Shown in pieces: positions 50,635-61,095 of a stretch of 64,000 nucleotides of DNA (the stretch's first letter is position 1; each line of letters starts with the position of its first letter). Both the position numbers and the translations under genes were made by a program. This DNA is from Margaritifera margaritifera. Taxonomy: Eukaryota > Mollusca > Bivalvia > Unionida > Margaritiferidae. The notes below the pieces were generated by a model. The model ran no database searches, had not been told where the DNA came from, and saw only the letters and a program-made list of their open reading frames with translations. Where the stretch lies: contig JAQPZY010001689.1 in NCBI GenBank assembly GCA_029931535.1, positions 2,260,501 through 2,324,500 of the forward strand, in the 5' to 3' direction.

Positions 50635-51105
50635 TGCATAATTGATTAGAATTTGAATTATATACTGTCCAGACGAGTGCCTAATTGATTATTTCAATTA
50701 TATACTGTCCAGACGAGTGCCTAATTGATTATTTCAATTATATACTGTCCAGACGAGTGCCTAATTGATTAGAATTTCAATTATGTACTGTCCAGACGAG
50801 TGCCTAATTGATTAAAATTTCAATTATGTACTGTCCAGACGAGTGTCTAATTGATTAAAATTTCAATTATATACTGCCCAGACGAGTGCCTAATTGATTA
50901 AAATTTCAATTATATACTGTCCAGACGAGTAACTAATTGATTAAAATTTCAATTATATACTGTCCAGACGAATGCCTAATTGATTAAAATTTCAATTATA
51001 TACTGCCCAGACGAGTGCTTAATTGATTAAAATTTCAATTATATACTGTCCAGACGAGTGCCTAATTGATTAAAATTTCAATTATATACTGTCCAGACGA
51101 GCAAG
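50635..51105. repeat. 43-bp minisatellite, about 11 units
   Basis: Units contain ttcaattatatactgtccag and acgagtgcctaattgat. Early units lack a few bases (gattatttc), later ones carry gattaaaatttc. Confidence 0.93.
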
Positions 51106-51734
51106 CGTCTAATTTACCTTCTAATATTTACACTGTATGTGATTTATATGCGGGAAAATACTTGTACAAAGCAGCTCAGAGCAGCTCGAAATCAGCGAAA
51201 CTTAGAAAACAAACGAAACGGAGATTCCATTCTTCACAAATAGGTTGATTCCTGTATAAGGTGCATAAACACCCGTTAGAAATAATTAATTCGTCAGAAG
51301 CTACATAATTATAATTTCAAGCATACAACATTAAAGCGGGAGCCCTGTCATCAGGTGAAAGGATAGTATTACATTTAGATTATCGAGTAAAATGTTACTA
51401 AGTCAAATTTGTATCATGTTAATCCACGTGTGTTTAGGTTGTATCATGTTAATCCACGTGTTTTTAGGTTACGTTAAACAAAGATTAAAATAAGGATCTC
51501 ACACTAAAGTTAAGTAGCTGCATGTTTGATACTCAACCAATTAAATGTGTTTTTTAATTGTTTGTTTTATTATCAAACTTTATGAGTGGTTGAAATTCAG
51601 GATTTAAAGTCTGTGAATATGTATATTGACTATAACTTATCACAACATATCGATCACCAGATTAGCATTGATCCATTTACAATCGAACTTGAATTTTCAT
51701 TTATACTTAAGAATAGATTCCTAATTATCAACAC
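51106..51734. other. AT-rich non-coding DNA
   Basis: A 30-base unit (gttgtatcatgttaatccac...) is duplicated near 51405-51470. No gene is supported. Confidence 0.5.
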
Positions 51735-53076
51735 CTACTCATTCCCTAGCATGATTAGTCACACACTCATTCCCTAGCATGACTAGTCATATACTCATTC
51801 CATAGCATGACTAGTCACATACTCATTGCCTAGCATGACTAGTCACATACTCATTCCTCTGCGTGACTGGCGCCCATACTCATTCCGTAGCATGACTAGT
51901 CACATACTGATTCCCTAGCATGACTAGTCACATACTGATTCCCTAGCATGACTAGTCACATACTCATTCCCTAGCATGACTAGTCACACACTCATTCCCT
52001 AGCATGACTAGTCACATCCTCGTTACCTAGCATGCCTTGTCATCTACTCATCCCCAGCATGCCTTGTCATCTACTCATCTCTAGCATGACTAGTCGCACA
52101 CTCATTCCCTAGCATGACTAGTCACATACTCATTCCCTAGCATGACTAGTCACATACTCATTCCCTAGCATGACTAGTCGCACACTCATTCCCTAGCATG
52201 ACTAGTCACATACTCATTCCCTAGCATGACTAGTCACACATTCATTCCCTAGCTTGACTAGTCACATACTCATTCTCTAGCACGACTAGTCACATACTCA
52301 TTCCCTAGCATGCCTTGTCATCTACTCATCTCCAGTATGACTAGTCAATACTCATTCCATAGCATAACTAGGTACTTACTCATTCCCTAGCATGACTAGT
52401 CACACACTCATTCCCTAGCATGACAAGTCTCACACTCATTCCGTAGCATGACTAGTCAGACACTGATTCCCTAGCATGACTAGTCACATACCCTTTCCCT
52501 AGCATGACTAGTCACACACTCATTCCCTAGCATGACTAGTCACACACTCATTCCTCTGCATGAAAAGTCACATACTCATTCCCTAGCATGACTAGTCACA
52601 TACTCATTCCCTAGCATGACTAGTCACATACTCATTCCCTAGCATGACTAGTCACATACTCATTCCCTAGCATGACTAGTCATCTACTCATCCCCAGCAT
52701 GACCAGTCACTTACTCATTCGCTAGCATGACTAGCCACTTACTCATTCTCTAGCATGACTAGTCACATACTCATTCCCTAGCATGCCTTGTCATCTACTC
52801 ATCCCCAGCATGACCAGTGACACACTCATTCCATAGCATGACTAGTCACTTACTCATTCCCTAGCATGACTAGTCACATACTCATTCCCTAGCATGACTA
52901 GTCACACACTCATTCCCTAGCATGACTAGTCACATACTCATTCCCTAGCATGACTAGTCACATACTCATTCCCTAGTATGACTAGTCACATACTTATTCT
53001 CTAGCATGACTAGTCACATACTCATTCCCTAGCATGACTAGTCACACACTCATTACCTAGCTTGACTAGTCACATA
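51735..53076. repeat. 28-bp satellite, about 48 units
   Basis: Units ctagcatgactagtcacata followed by ctcattcc repeat for 1.34 kb with many point variants. A variant unit containing gccttgtcatctactcat recurs at several places, which hints at higher-order structure. Units directly abut with no spacers, so it is not a CRISPR array. Confidence 0.95.
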
Positions 53077-53244
53077 CGACAATATTACATGTAACAAAAA
53101 TCAGTAACTATTGTTTCTACTAAAATGTACTTTACACATCTTAATGCATTATGCTAAATCCCTCGTACATTCTTCTGAAGTTCTGACATGATAATATTGG
53201 ACAAATTCTTTTCTTTAAAAATATGGAGGCCAATCAATAAAATC

Positions 53245-53297
53245 ACACACACACACACACACACAGACACACACACACTATCACTCACACACACACA

Positions 53298-53346
<49 letters not shown>
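53245..53346. repeat. (CA)n microsatellite
   Basis: CA units with a few G and T interruptions in the first half. Confidence 0.97.
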
Positions 53347-53349
<3 letters not shown>

Positions 53350-54440
53350 CTTGACTATGCACGGAATGTTTATTGTCTATGATATATGGAGTCAACTTCA
53401 CAAGTTTTCATCTCCTTGTGTATAAATAGCAATCGTTTCGAATACTCTTTCGAGCACTTAAGCTGTTTAAAAAAAAGAATGTAGTTTTCCAGTATAAAAC
53501 TCTCGACAAGTTCTCAAAATACCATTTTATCTATCAGCTCAGCTCAGCCATCCACAGTGGTGACAGATGGCGCTTGTGAATACCAACCGGCTGGTGTCAG
53601 GTGTTATAAAATAAAGAGACACTTGGCCCATGTCACGCTGGCTGACAGAGGGCTCTCCAAATGATAACTAACCCAGCACTCCTTAAAGCGGATATCACCA
53701 CTACTCTTAGACTTGTTTATATATTCAAACCCTCTATAATCTCTCCAAATGTCACCTATCGTTTGAGTAAACCATTCAAAGCTTGGACCACTTCACATAT
53801 TTCTTTACAGCTGTAAATTCTGCTATGAAGAAAAGTCAAATACGCCATAGTCCATGAATTAGTGTGATATGGCAATGCATTAAGCAATCAAACGCTTACT
53901 CTTAGAATTTAGCATCTTCCTAGCGTTTTCACATGGCAATTCTTTAGGTTTCAGAAAGTTCCATAGTGGTTTAGTGGAGAACACCGATAATTTAAAAAAA
54001 TATCACAGCATTTCTGTTGGTTTTTCAATATGATTGCGATGGATAGATAGATTGCCACAGGATTGACGGGAGATTGGGGTGGGGTTATGGTAAATGATGG
54101 GACAAAGAACTGGTTTCAAACAAAAAAGAAAACAAAATACAAACAAAACAATTTATTTACAAAAGAAAGGCAAAAGAATACAAGTGTACAAATTCATCAC
54201 TGTACTACACTCAGTTCTACTAGTGCATCTATTTCTTTAACGACATTTAAAATGAAATTCACTACATCATACTCGGTAAGTGAAGCTAGTATCTATATAA
54301 TGTATATCACGTGATAGTATGCATTACTTCATCGTAAATCATCAGATGGCTCACTAAGTCACGCTTACTCATTTAGCAGTTGGCTTTCTTTGAATTACTA
54401 TTCTACGAGAGTGAATCTTCGACTGTCTGCATCCATTCAA
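53347..54440. other. Non-coding DNA, nothing recognised
   Basis: No frame with a domain and no repeat array is visible. Confidence 0.5.
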
Positions 54441-54745
54441 ACAATGTACTACTTATTAGTAATATGAATATATCTAGCCATAGAATGTACTACATATTAG
54501 TAATATGAATGTTTATATCCAGTCATAGAATGTACTACATGTTAGTAATATGAATATCTATATCCAGCCATATAATGTACTGCATATTAGTAATATGAAT
54601 AACTCTATCTAGCTATAGAATGTACTACACATTAATAATATGTATCCAGACATAGAATGTACTACATATTAATAATATGAATGTATCCAGCCATAGAATG
54701 TACTACACATTAATAATATGAATGTATCCAGACATAGAATGTATT
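54441..54745. repeat. Minisatellite of about 41-51 bp abutting the viral-like element
   Basis: Units contain tagaatgtactacatattag and taatatgaatgtatccagcc, with variable length. The last unit degrades just before the 71-bp repeat of the element. The element may have inserted into or beside this array. Confidence 0.88.
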
Positions 54746-54780
54746 GCTCAATTAATGTGAAGGTCTCCAAGTAGTTAAGG

Positions 54781-54922
54781 GTGGGTACTGAGAGCCAAAA
54801 TTTTTTGATGGCACTATAGAGCCAAGATGGCGGCGTGTGTTTTTTAATGTGGTGGGTACTGAGAGCCAAAAATTTTTGATGGCACTATAGAGCCAAGATG
54901 TCGGCGTGTGTTTTTTTAATGT
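54781..54922. repeat. 71-bp direct repeat at the element's left end
   Basis: Two units starting gtgggtactgagagccaaaa at 54781 and 54852 contain gatggcactatagagccaag and end in cggcgtgtgttttttaatgt. They differ by about two substitutions and small T/A-run length changes. Their position suggests they belong to the terminal repeat of the element. Confidence 0.85.
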
Positions 54923-54969
54923 TGTGGGAGTTGTTTGAGTTTAGGATAAAAGGAGGAGAGTTCGCTTTA

Positions 54970-54997
54970 GGATTCCAATGTTCTTTTATTGGAATCC
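54970..54997. terminator. Perfect 10-bp hairpin, possible 3' end signal of the zinc-knuckle gene
   Basis: ggattccaat (54970-54979) pairs with attggaatcc (54988-54997) over an 8-base loop. On the minus strand an AATAAA (54990-54985) overlaps the loop and the right arm, so it could end the minus-strand gene whose stop is at 55403. It could equally be a structure of the terminal repeat. Confidence 0.45.
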
Positions 54998-55402
54998 TCC
55001 TTCTCCTTCTCCTTTTTAACCGGTGAAGACGTGGTTTTTATATATATTAGAATTTCCGACGTGAAGGAAAAAAACATCCTTTTCACCTAAAAGAAAACTA
55101 CTTTTGATAAAAAAACCATTAGATCGATAGAAAGAAAGAGAAAGGTGATATTGATTATTTTTTTAGATCGATAGAAAGAAAGAGAAAGATTGTGCGTGCA
55201 TCTCTACTCTAAAACAAAATAACACAAAAAAAACCATTAGATCGATTGAAAGATTGTACGTACATTTCTACTCTAAAACAAAATAACACAAAGCCACTTA
55301 CTTTTTTTCTCTCCAGTCTGTTGTATTCATCCAATTTTTTTACAAAATAATTCATCAATATAACATATAACACCAAAAAAAAAACACACAAGAAAACAAA
55401 GT
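54998..55402. other. Region between element end and first gene, with direct repeats
   Basis: The phrase tagatcgatagaaagaaaga occurs twice (near 55122 and 55164), with a third shorter copy near 55237. The phrase ctctactctaaaacaaaataacac occurs near 55202 and, with one change, near 55268. No coding frame is supported. Confidence 0.7.
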
Positions 55403-56101
55403 TCACTTTCTGTAATGCTTGTCCTTCTTGAATTGAAACACTGTAGTCATAGTTTCCTTTTCTTTTTCATTCTCACTGTCTCTCTTGAATTTCTTCTTCA
55501 TAGGAATCCTAATTGTCACAGGAATCATGTCTTCCATTTTTTCTTCTTCATCATTCTCACTGTCTTCCATTCTTCTTACTCTCTTCTTACTTTTCTTGAT
55601 GATATGTTCTTCTTCTTCTTCTAGGTTTGTTGTTGTTGAATCGGCTTCCTCCCTCTCCTCTGCTAGAGTTTCTTTTTCTTCTACTTTCTGAGGGCATTCA
55701 TAAGACCAATGTCCTGGTCCTTTACAATGATAACAGATATCTTTTCTTCTGTCTATCTTTTGATGTTGACGTTTGGGACATTCTGGAGCCCAATGTCCTT
55801 TCTTTTGACAGATATAACAAATATCTTCACTTTTATCTCTGTTTTGGTGTTGCCGTTGTGGACATTGTGTAGCCCAATGTCCTTTCTCTTTACAGATATA
55901 ACAAGTATCTTCACTTTTATCTCTGTTTTGGTGTTGCCGTTGTGGACATTGTGTAGCCCAATGTCCTTTCTCTTTACAGATATAGCAAGTATCTTGTCTT
56001 TTATCTATTATTGATCTTCCTTTAGCTAGATAATTCCAATAATACCAAGCAGGAGGATGTCCTTTATTGTGACATCGATCTTTTCTTCTTGACTCTTCCA
56101 T
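55403..56101 (-). CDS. Four-zinc-knuckle protein with acidic tail
   Basis: A 232-residue protein with four CX2CX4HX4C zinc knuckles: two successive CYICKEKGHWATQC copies, then CYICQKKGHWAPEC and CYHCKGPGHWSYEC. The first two knuckle-linker units of 28 residues are identical at protein level and nearly so in DNA, showing recent duplication. The N-terminus has a degenerate Cys-His stretch (DRCHNKGHPPAWYYW). The C-terminal third is acidic (EEEEE, NDEEEK), alternates with KKSKKRVRR and KKKFKR clusters and is probably disordered. Zinc knuckles of this type bind single-stranded nucleic acid; a role in replication, transcription or genome packaging is inference. I start at the ATG at 56101 because the frame upstream to 56128 has only a TTG, and this ATG has a strong context and lies 65 bases below a TATA box. 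It is divergent from the polymerase. Confidence 0.85.
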   Translation of the reverse strand: MEESRRKDRCHNKGHPPAWYYWNYLAKGRSIIDKRQDTCYICKEKGHWATQCPQRQHQNRDKSEDTCYICKEKGHWATQCPQRQHQNRDKSEDICYICQKKGHWAPECPKRQHQKIDRRKDICYHCKGPGHWSYECPQKVEEKETLAEEREEADSTTTNLEEEEEHIIKKSKKRVRRMEDSENDEEEKMEDMIPVTIRIPMKKKFKRDSENEKEKETMTTVFQFKKDKHYRK

Positions 56102-56129
56102 CTTCACAGTTTGAAAGTACAATTCCAAA

Positions 56130-56213
56130 GACTGATTCTGAAGGTACGAAGCTCTCTCTTTATATACTCTCCTCTCTCTATATAAAGGGGCCTGGGTGAA
56201 ATCTGAATCAGTT
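56130..56213. promoter_or_regulatory. Mirrored divergent promoter of the zinc-knuckle and polymerase genes
   Basis: Only 129 bases separate the two start codons. On the plus strand TATATAAAGGGG begins at 56179, with an initiator TCAGTT at 56208-56213 (A at 56210, 31 bases on). On the minus strand TATATAAAGAG begins at 56166, with an initiator TCAGTC at 56135-56130 (A at 56133, 33 bases on). TCAGTY is the classical metazoan initiator. The two TATA boxes are 13 bases apart around a CT-rich core. Presumably host RNA polymerase II transcribes both genes. Confidence 0.75.
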
Positions 56214-56230
56214 TCAAAGTAAAGTTCAAG

Positions 56231-59200
56231 ATGAAAAGATCACACCCAAACCATGATAAAACAGAAGAAGAAGAACAAGAACAAACCAAGAGGCCACGAC
56301 GACAAAGGTATTCCGTGCCGCCTGAAACACCCTTAGAGGAAGTACTGGCTCAAGTCCATGCTAGTGACTTTGAAGACGAAATGAGTGAACAACAACCTGA
56401 AACCCAAACTTCCAAAACCAAAGTCACTACTACTAGTACCAACACCAGAACCCCTGACCAAGAAAGTCCTACTACTAGCGCTACCGCTACCGCTACCGTG
56501 GCTCCTGAAAATTACTATCGGATTCGAGAGACACAAAAAATCACTTCTCGAAAATTTAGGACCACGGCGTATACTCACACAGTACACTTCAAAGACTTCA
56601 AGTCTCAAGTACCTCCAGAGAAAGCGGCGCGGTTCATTACCAATTTGTGGGAATCTGTGTTACAGAACTTAAAACGGCAATGTGGAGCCAAAGAAGACGA
56701 TCGGTTGAGACTTGCCATTCATCATGACCAATTGAAGAGTCCTGTTTGGATTGAATTTAGTACCCCGGCAGAATTAACGCCAGATAAAGTTATGTCAAAA
56801 ATAGAACATGTACAACAATCAAACGACAAATTTACCATCACCGATGGAAAGGCTACCGTTTACTTGACTCACGTTTCTCCACCTCGAGGAAGTGGACGAA
56901 GTAGAAAACCGTTATTGGTGGATGATCTTCTTACTACCAAACGCAGTGTCGTTCAAATCAACAATACTGAAGATTCAATGTGCTTGGCTCGAGCTATCGT
57001 GGTAGGTCGTACCTATGCTAACAAGAATGAGAGCAAAGAATGGAAAAAAGCCTGGATGAACATTAAACGATCGCAAAGACCCCAACAACGAAAAGAAGCA
57101 GAACTCTTGTTACAACAAGCAGGGATCCCTAAAGAGACTGTGTGTGGTATTTCTCAATTACAGCAACTTCAAGATGTTTTGGCTCCTCATTATACATTAA
57201 AAGTTCACCCTCAAGAAGTGCGTGGAGCTCTATTGTTTCGAGGCCCTGATTTTCCTGAAGGAAAATACATTCATCTATATCACCATCAAGAACATTTTGA
57301 TACCATTACCAGTATTACTGGATTTTTGGGATGCTCTTACTTCTGTGAGAAATGTAACAAAGGGTGTAATAATAGGGAGCGACACATTGCTTGTGGAGCA
57401 AGATGTCGAGGTTGTTTATCCGACCCACCATGCCTTCCTGAACCAAAACAACATCACATGTATTGTAAAACCTGTCGACGCCGTTTTGTCAGTCCTACTT
57501 GCTATCAACAGCATCGCAAGACCCAAGGTCAGCAACAAAAATGTGCTTGTGAGTTATTACAATTGTGTTCTACGTGTGGACAACTCATTCGTTCCAACAA
57601 CCCCAAAGCACACGTTTGTGCTGGCAAGAAAAAATGTTCTATTTGTCATCAGATCGTCGATTTTGATCATCGATGTTTTATTCAAAAGTTTGACAAGATA
57701 GAGAAGAAAGAAGAAATAAAGAAGATGAAGAAAAACAAGAAACAAGTAGATTTCATCTTTTTTGATTTTGAATGTATGCAAGAAACAGGTACTCACATTC
57801 CAAATTTTTGTGTAGCCCATCGGGCTTGTGATCAGTGCATTCAAGAATCGATTCATTTTCACTGTCCTCATTGTAGTCGGATTCCAGGAGGACGTGAAAA
57901 AATCTTTCGTGGAGTGAATACTTTGTCGGAGTTTGCTGAATGGGTTTTAGACCCTACCACCCACGACAGTTGGAGTGAAGAAGACATTCATCGTTACGGA
58001 GATTGTCATCGGTATGCAACCGTCATAGCTCACAATTTTTCGGGATATGATGGACAGTTTTTACTTAATTATTATTTGAACCATGGAACCGAACGTCCTG
58101 AAGTCACCATGAATGGAAAAAAGCTCATCTACATGAAAGTAGGACAAGTTCAATTCAAAGATTCGATGAGTTATTTGGCTATGCCTTTGAGTTGCATGCC
58201 AAAAACGTTTGGTATGACAGAAATGGCCAAAGGTTACTTTCCTCACTTCTTTAACACGGAAGCTAATCAACAGGCCGTCCTACCTCATTTACCTGACCTT
58301 CATGATTATGACCCCGATGGAATGCGACCCGAACAGCGAGAAGCTTTTCACGCTTGGTACCGGGCTCACCAGAACGATCCTTTTGACTTTCAAGAAGAGA
58401 TGCTCAAATATTGTCGATCGGATGTAGATATTTTAAGACGTTGTTGTGGAAAATTTCGAGAGTTATTTCTCGATAGTGCAAAGGTTGATCCTTTGAAAGA
58501 GGCATCCACCTTACCTAAAGCCTGTTCCTTAGTCTACAGACAACATTTCATGCCCGAAAACCAACTAGCCATCATCGACTCCAACAATTGGGTCTTTGCT
58601 AGTCGTCAATATTCGGTCAAAGCTTTACGTTGGCTTCATTACTTATGTCAAAAAGAAGACAAATGGATACAACATGCTAGAAACGGTGGAGGAGAAAAAA
58701 AGATTGGAGGTTATTCTGTGGATGGTTGGGATTTAGAAAACCCGCACATTGTGTACGAGTTTCAGGGATGTTTGTTTCACGGATGCCCTACTTGTTATCC
58801 TGACCGAGACATGAAAAGCCCTTATTCAGATTCTACCATGGATCAGTTATATGAACAGACTTGTCAACGACGATTTCAGTTAGAAAGTCAAGGTTACGAA
58901 GTGATAGAAATGTGGGAACACGAGTACGATCGACGTTTGAAAATCGATCCTGAATTTACAACCATCACTCAAAGTTACGACGCAGCCGACATCGAACCTT
59001 TAGATCCACGTCACAGTTTATTTGGAGGACGAACCAATGCTACTCGATTATTGTACGATGTGAACGAATCCCAAGGAGAAGAAATCAAATACATCGACGT
59101 GTGTTCTTTGTATCCTTGGGTGTGTAAATATGCTCGTTTTCCTACCGGACACCCTGAAATTTTAACAGAGCACATCGACGTGGAACAGATTCGTCAATAC

Positions 59201-60483
59201 GAAGGATTGATCAAATGTAAAGTTTTACCTCCCACAAACTTGTTTCATCCCATCTTACCTTGCCATTGTCAAGGAAAATTGATGTTTCCTTTATGTCGGA
59301 CGTGTGCCGAAATGTGTAACCAAGATCATCCCTGTCACCACACAGAGGAAGAACGTTCAATGATAGGAACGTGGGTCAGTGCCGAATTGTTTCGGGCATT
59401 GGATCGTGGATACCGTTTATTGAACGTGTATGAAATTTGGCACTTTCCAACGACAGCCCAATACCAAAAGGACGACGCTACTCATCATCCAGGCATTTTT
59501 TCGGGGTACGTGAACCAATTTCTCAAACTGAAACAAGAAGCTAGTGGTTATCCTTTGTGGTGTCAAACTCCCGAAGACAAAGTTCGATTCAAAGAAGAAT
59601 ACCGTAACATCGAAGGCATCACTTTAGAAGAGGTAGAAAAAAATGAAGGAAAAAGATCGTTTGCTAAAGTGATGTTGAATTGTTTGTGGGGAAAAAATGG
59701 CTCAACGTACGATCTTACCCAAAACGGAATACGTGGACGATCCTTATCGTTACTTTCAACTGGTGGACGACAAAAGTATTTTAGTCAAGCACGTCGAAAT
59801 CGTCCGTGAGGATTTGATCATTGTTAATTTTGAAGATGAACCCAAGTTTGTTAAACCTGACAAGTTTAGTAACGTAGTCATTGCCGCCTACGTGACTGCT
59901 CATGCTCGTTTAAAATTGTATGACGAAGCATTAGAAGTCTTGGGAGATCGTGTTCTGTATTTTGATACTGACAGTTGCATTTACATTCATCGTCCCGGTT
60001 GTCCCCACCCTACCATTCAAGGAGATCGATTAGGAGCCTGGACAGACGAGCACCCTCAAGATACCATCCTGAGTTTTGCTAGCGGTGGTCCTAAAAATTA
60101 TGGGTACCGATACCGAGACCCTCAAGGTCAACTTCACACTTCCTGTAAAGTCAAAGGATTGACTCTGAATTATCGAACTAACCAAGTCGTGAACTTTGAG
60201 GTTTTAAAAAAATGCTCTGCTGTCTGGACAAGTGAAAGATTTTCAAGTAGCCACGTTAGAACCTCACAAGATTGTTCGCCTACCAAATCATAAAATTGTG
60301 ACTCGACCTGTTCAAAAAGTGTATCGCATCGTGTACCAAAAAAGAGTGAGACTTCCAGATCACACGACTTTACCTTACGGACACGCCGATTTGGAGAAGT
60401 ATAAAAAAGGAACCCCTTCCAAACCTAACCCTTCATTCTCACTTTCAACGTGGACCAAGAAGCAAGAAGAAAAAAAAAGATGA
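56231..60483 (+). CDS. polB: Family B DNA polymerase of Polinton type, two single-base frame breaks
   Basis: Replicates the element, probably by protein priming. Residues 1-95 are charged and disordered. At about 365-490 there is a Cys/His-rich region with several CxxC pairs. The 3'-5' exonuclease has FDFE (D512, E514), HNFSGYD (N602, D607) and YCRSD (Y727, D731). The polymerase has YIDVCSLYP (D956) and KVMLNCLWG (K1146, N1150). Between exonuclease and palm, VDGWDLENPHIVYEFQGCLF and HGCPTC form a small nuclease-like insert seen in Polinton polymerases. The frame breaks at an A6 run (59692-59697); the next frame carries VLYFDTDSCIYIH with both motif C aspartates (59964, 59970). It breaks again at an A7 run (60206-60212), and a third frame runs to the stop at 60481-60483. 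Each break fits one extra A. The span is about 1416 codons, somewhat long for the family. As read, the protein would lack motif C. Confidence 0.92.
60400..60440 (+). promoter_or_regulatory. Possible promoter of the BIR gene
   Basis: TATAAAAAAG begins at 60400, inside the end of the polymerase gene, and TCATTC with its A at 60435 follows 35 bases on. The next ATG is at 60480. The weak point is that A-rich coding DNA gives such words by chance. Confidence 0.4.
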
Positions 60484-60900
60484 GTCACCACGACTTGGAG
60501 TGTGATGCAGTACCATGCGATGAAACGGATTCTGTACGGTTTGGTATTGACGTTAATGACAACAAGGTGAATGTGGATCCCTATTTGCATATCAGAATAC
60601 CTGTGACTTTATTTGGTTATTCCAAGTATGAAAGTCGACTGGAGTCATTCCAAGACAAGTGGCCAAAATTTCTAGAAGGACCTAAACCGGAAGGTTTTAG
60701 CTAGATCTGGATTTAAATACACGGGAGAAGGAGATAAAGTTCAATGTTTTAGTTGCGGTGTGGAACTTCGCCATTGGGAGCCTACCGACTCAGCTTACAT
60801 TGAACATGCCAGATGGTCTCCGCACTGTCACTTCTTACCTTTAGTAGCCTTAGAAGAGTACGGGTACGATGAGCCAGATGCCAAACAGAAGAAGAAGTAG
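60480..60900 (+). CDS. Single-BIR, IAP-like protein with one frame break
   Basis: The ATG at 60480 overlaps the polymerase stop as ATGA. The first frame gives about 74 residues including YSKYESRLESFQDKWPKFL, the start of a BIR fold. At a GG pair (60693-60694) the frame shifts by one base. The following frame carries the zinc site: GDKVQCFSCG, then HWEP and EHARWSPHC, giving the CX2C...HX6C spacing of BIR domains. It ends at the stop 60898-60900 after a short basic tail. About 139 codons would be used in all, with one BIR and no RING finger. BIR proteins of this kind inhibit apoptosis or regulate cell division; in a virus-like element an anti-apoptotic role is inference. As read, the domain is cut in half. 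Confidence 0.82.
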
Positions 60901-61051
60901 TAGTTTTTTAAAAAAATTCCATGTCGGAGGAGAATACTTCTTCTTTAGAAGAATACGGAAACTTTTACCAGAGTACATTCGTGGCTTGCCTTTGGAAGTG
61001 CGCGAAAAGATTTACCAAGAGTTTGCCAAAGATCTAGCCCGTCACCACTAA
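60869..61051 (+). CDS. Small basic protein of unknown function
   Basis: A 60-residue frame starts at an ATG inside the end of the BIR gene, in another frame, overlapping it by 32 bases. The first third is basic (NRRRSSSFLKK) and the rest looks helical (RGLPLEVREKIYQEFAKDLA). I recognise no family. The density of the region and the coding-like composition favour a real gene, but no TATA box is visible and its length could be chance. It may instead be a piece of a gene broken by another frame shift. Confidence 0.4.
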   Translation: MSQMPNRRRSSSFLKKFHVGGEYFFFRRIRKLLPEYIRGLPLEVREKIYQEFAKDLARHH

Positions 61052-61095
61052 GTGTCTAGTATTGTTTGACACAGCCTGGCTATAAAAGAGTGGGT

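Noticed and set aside
55415..56014. Plus-strand frames opposite the zinc-knuckle gene
   Set aside because: They are the complement of its repeats and of its acidic codons; they lack family motifs.
56102..56128. Nine-residue upstream extension of the zinc-knuckle gene
   Set aside because: The codon at 56128 is TTG, not ATG, and it would lie only about 5 bases after the predicted transcription start.
61081..61088. TATAAAAG as promoter of the gene at 61096
   Set aside because: It is only 15 bases above the ATG, has no TCA initiator about 33 bases on, and no suitable in-frame ATG follows.
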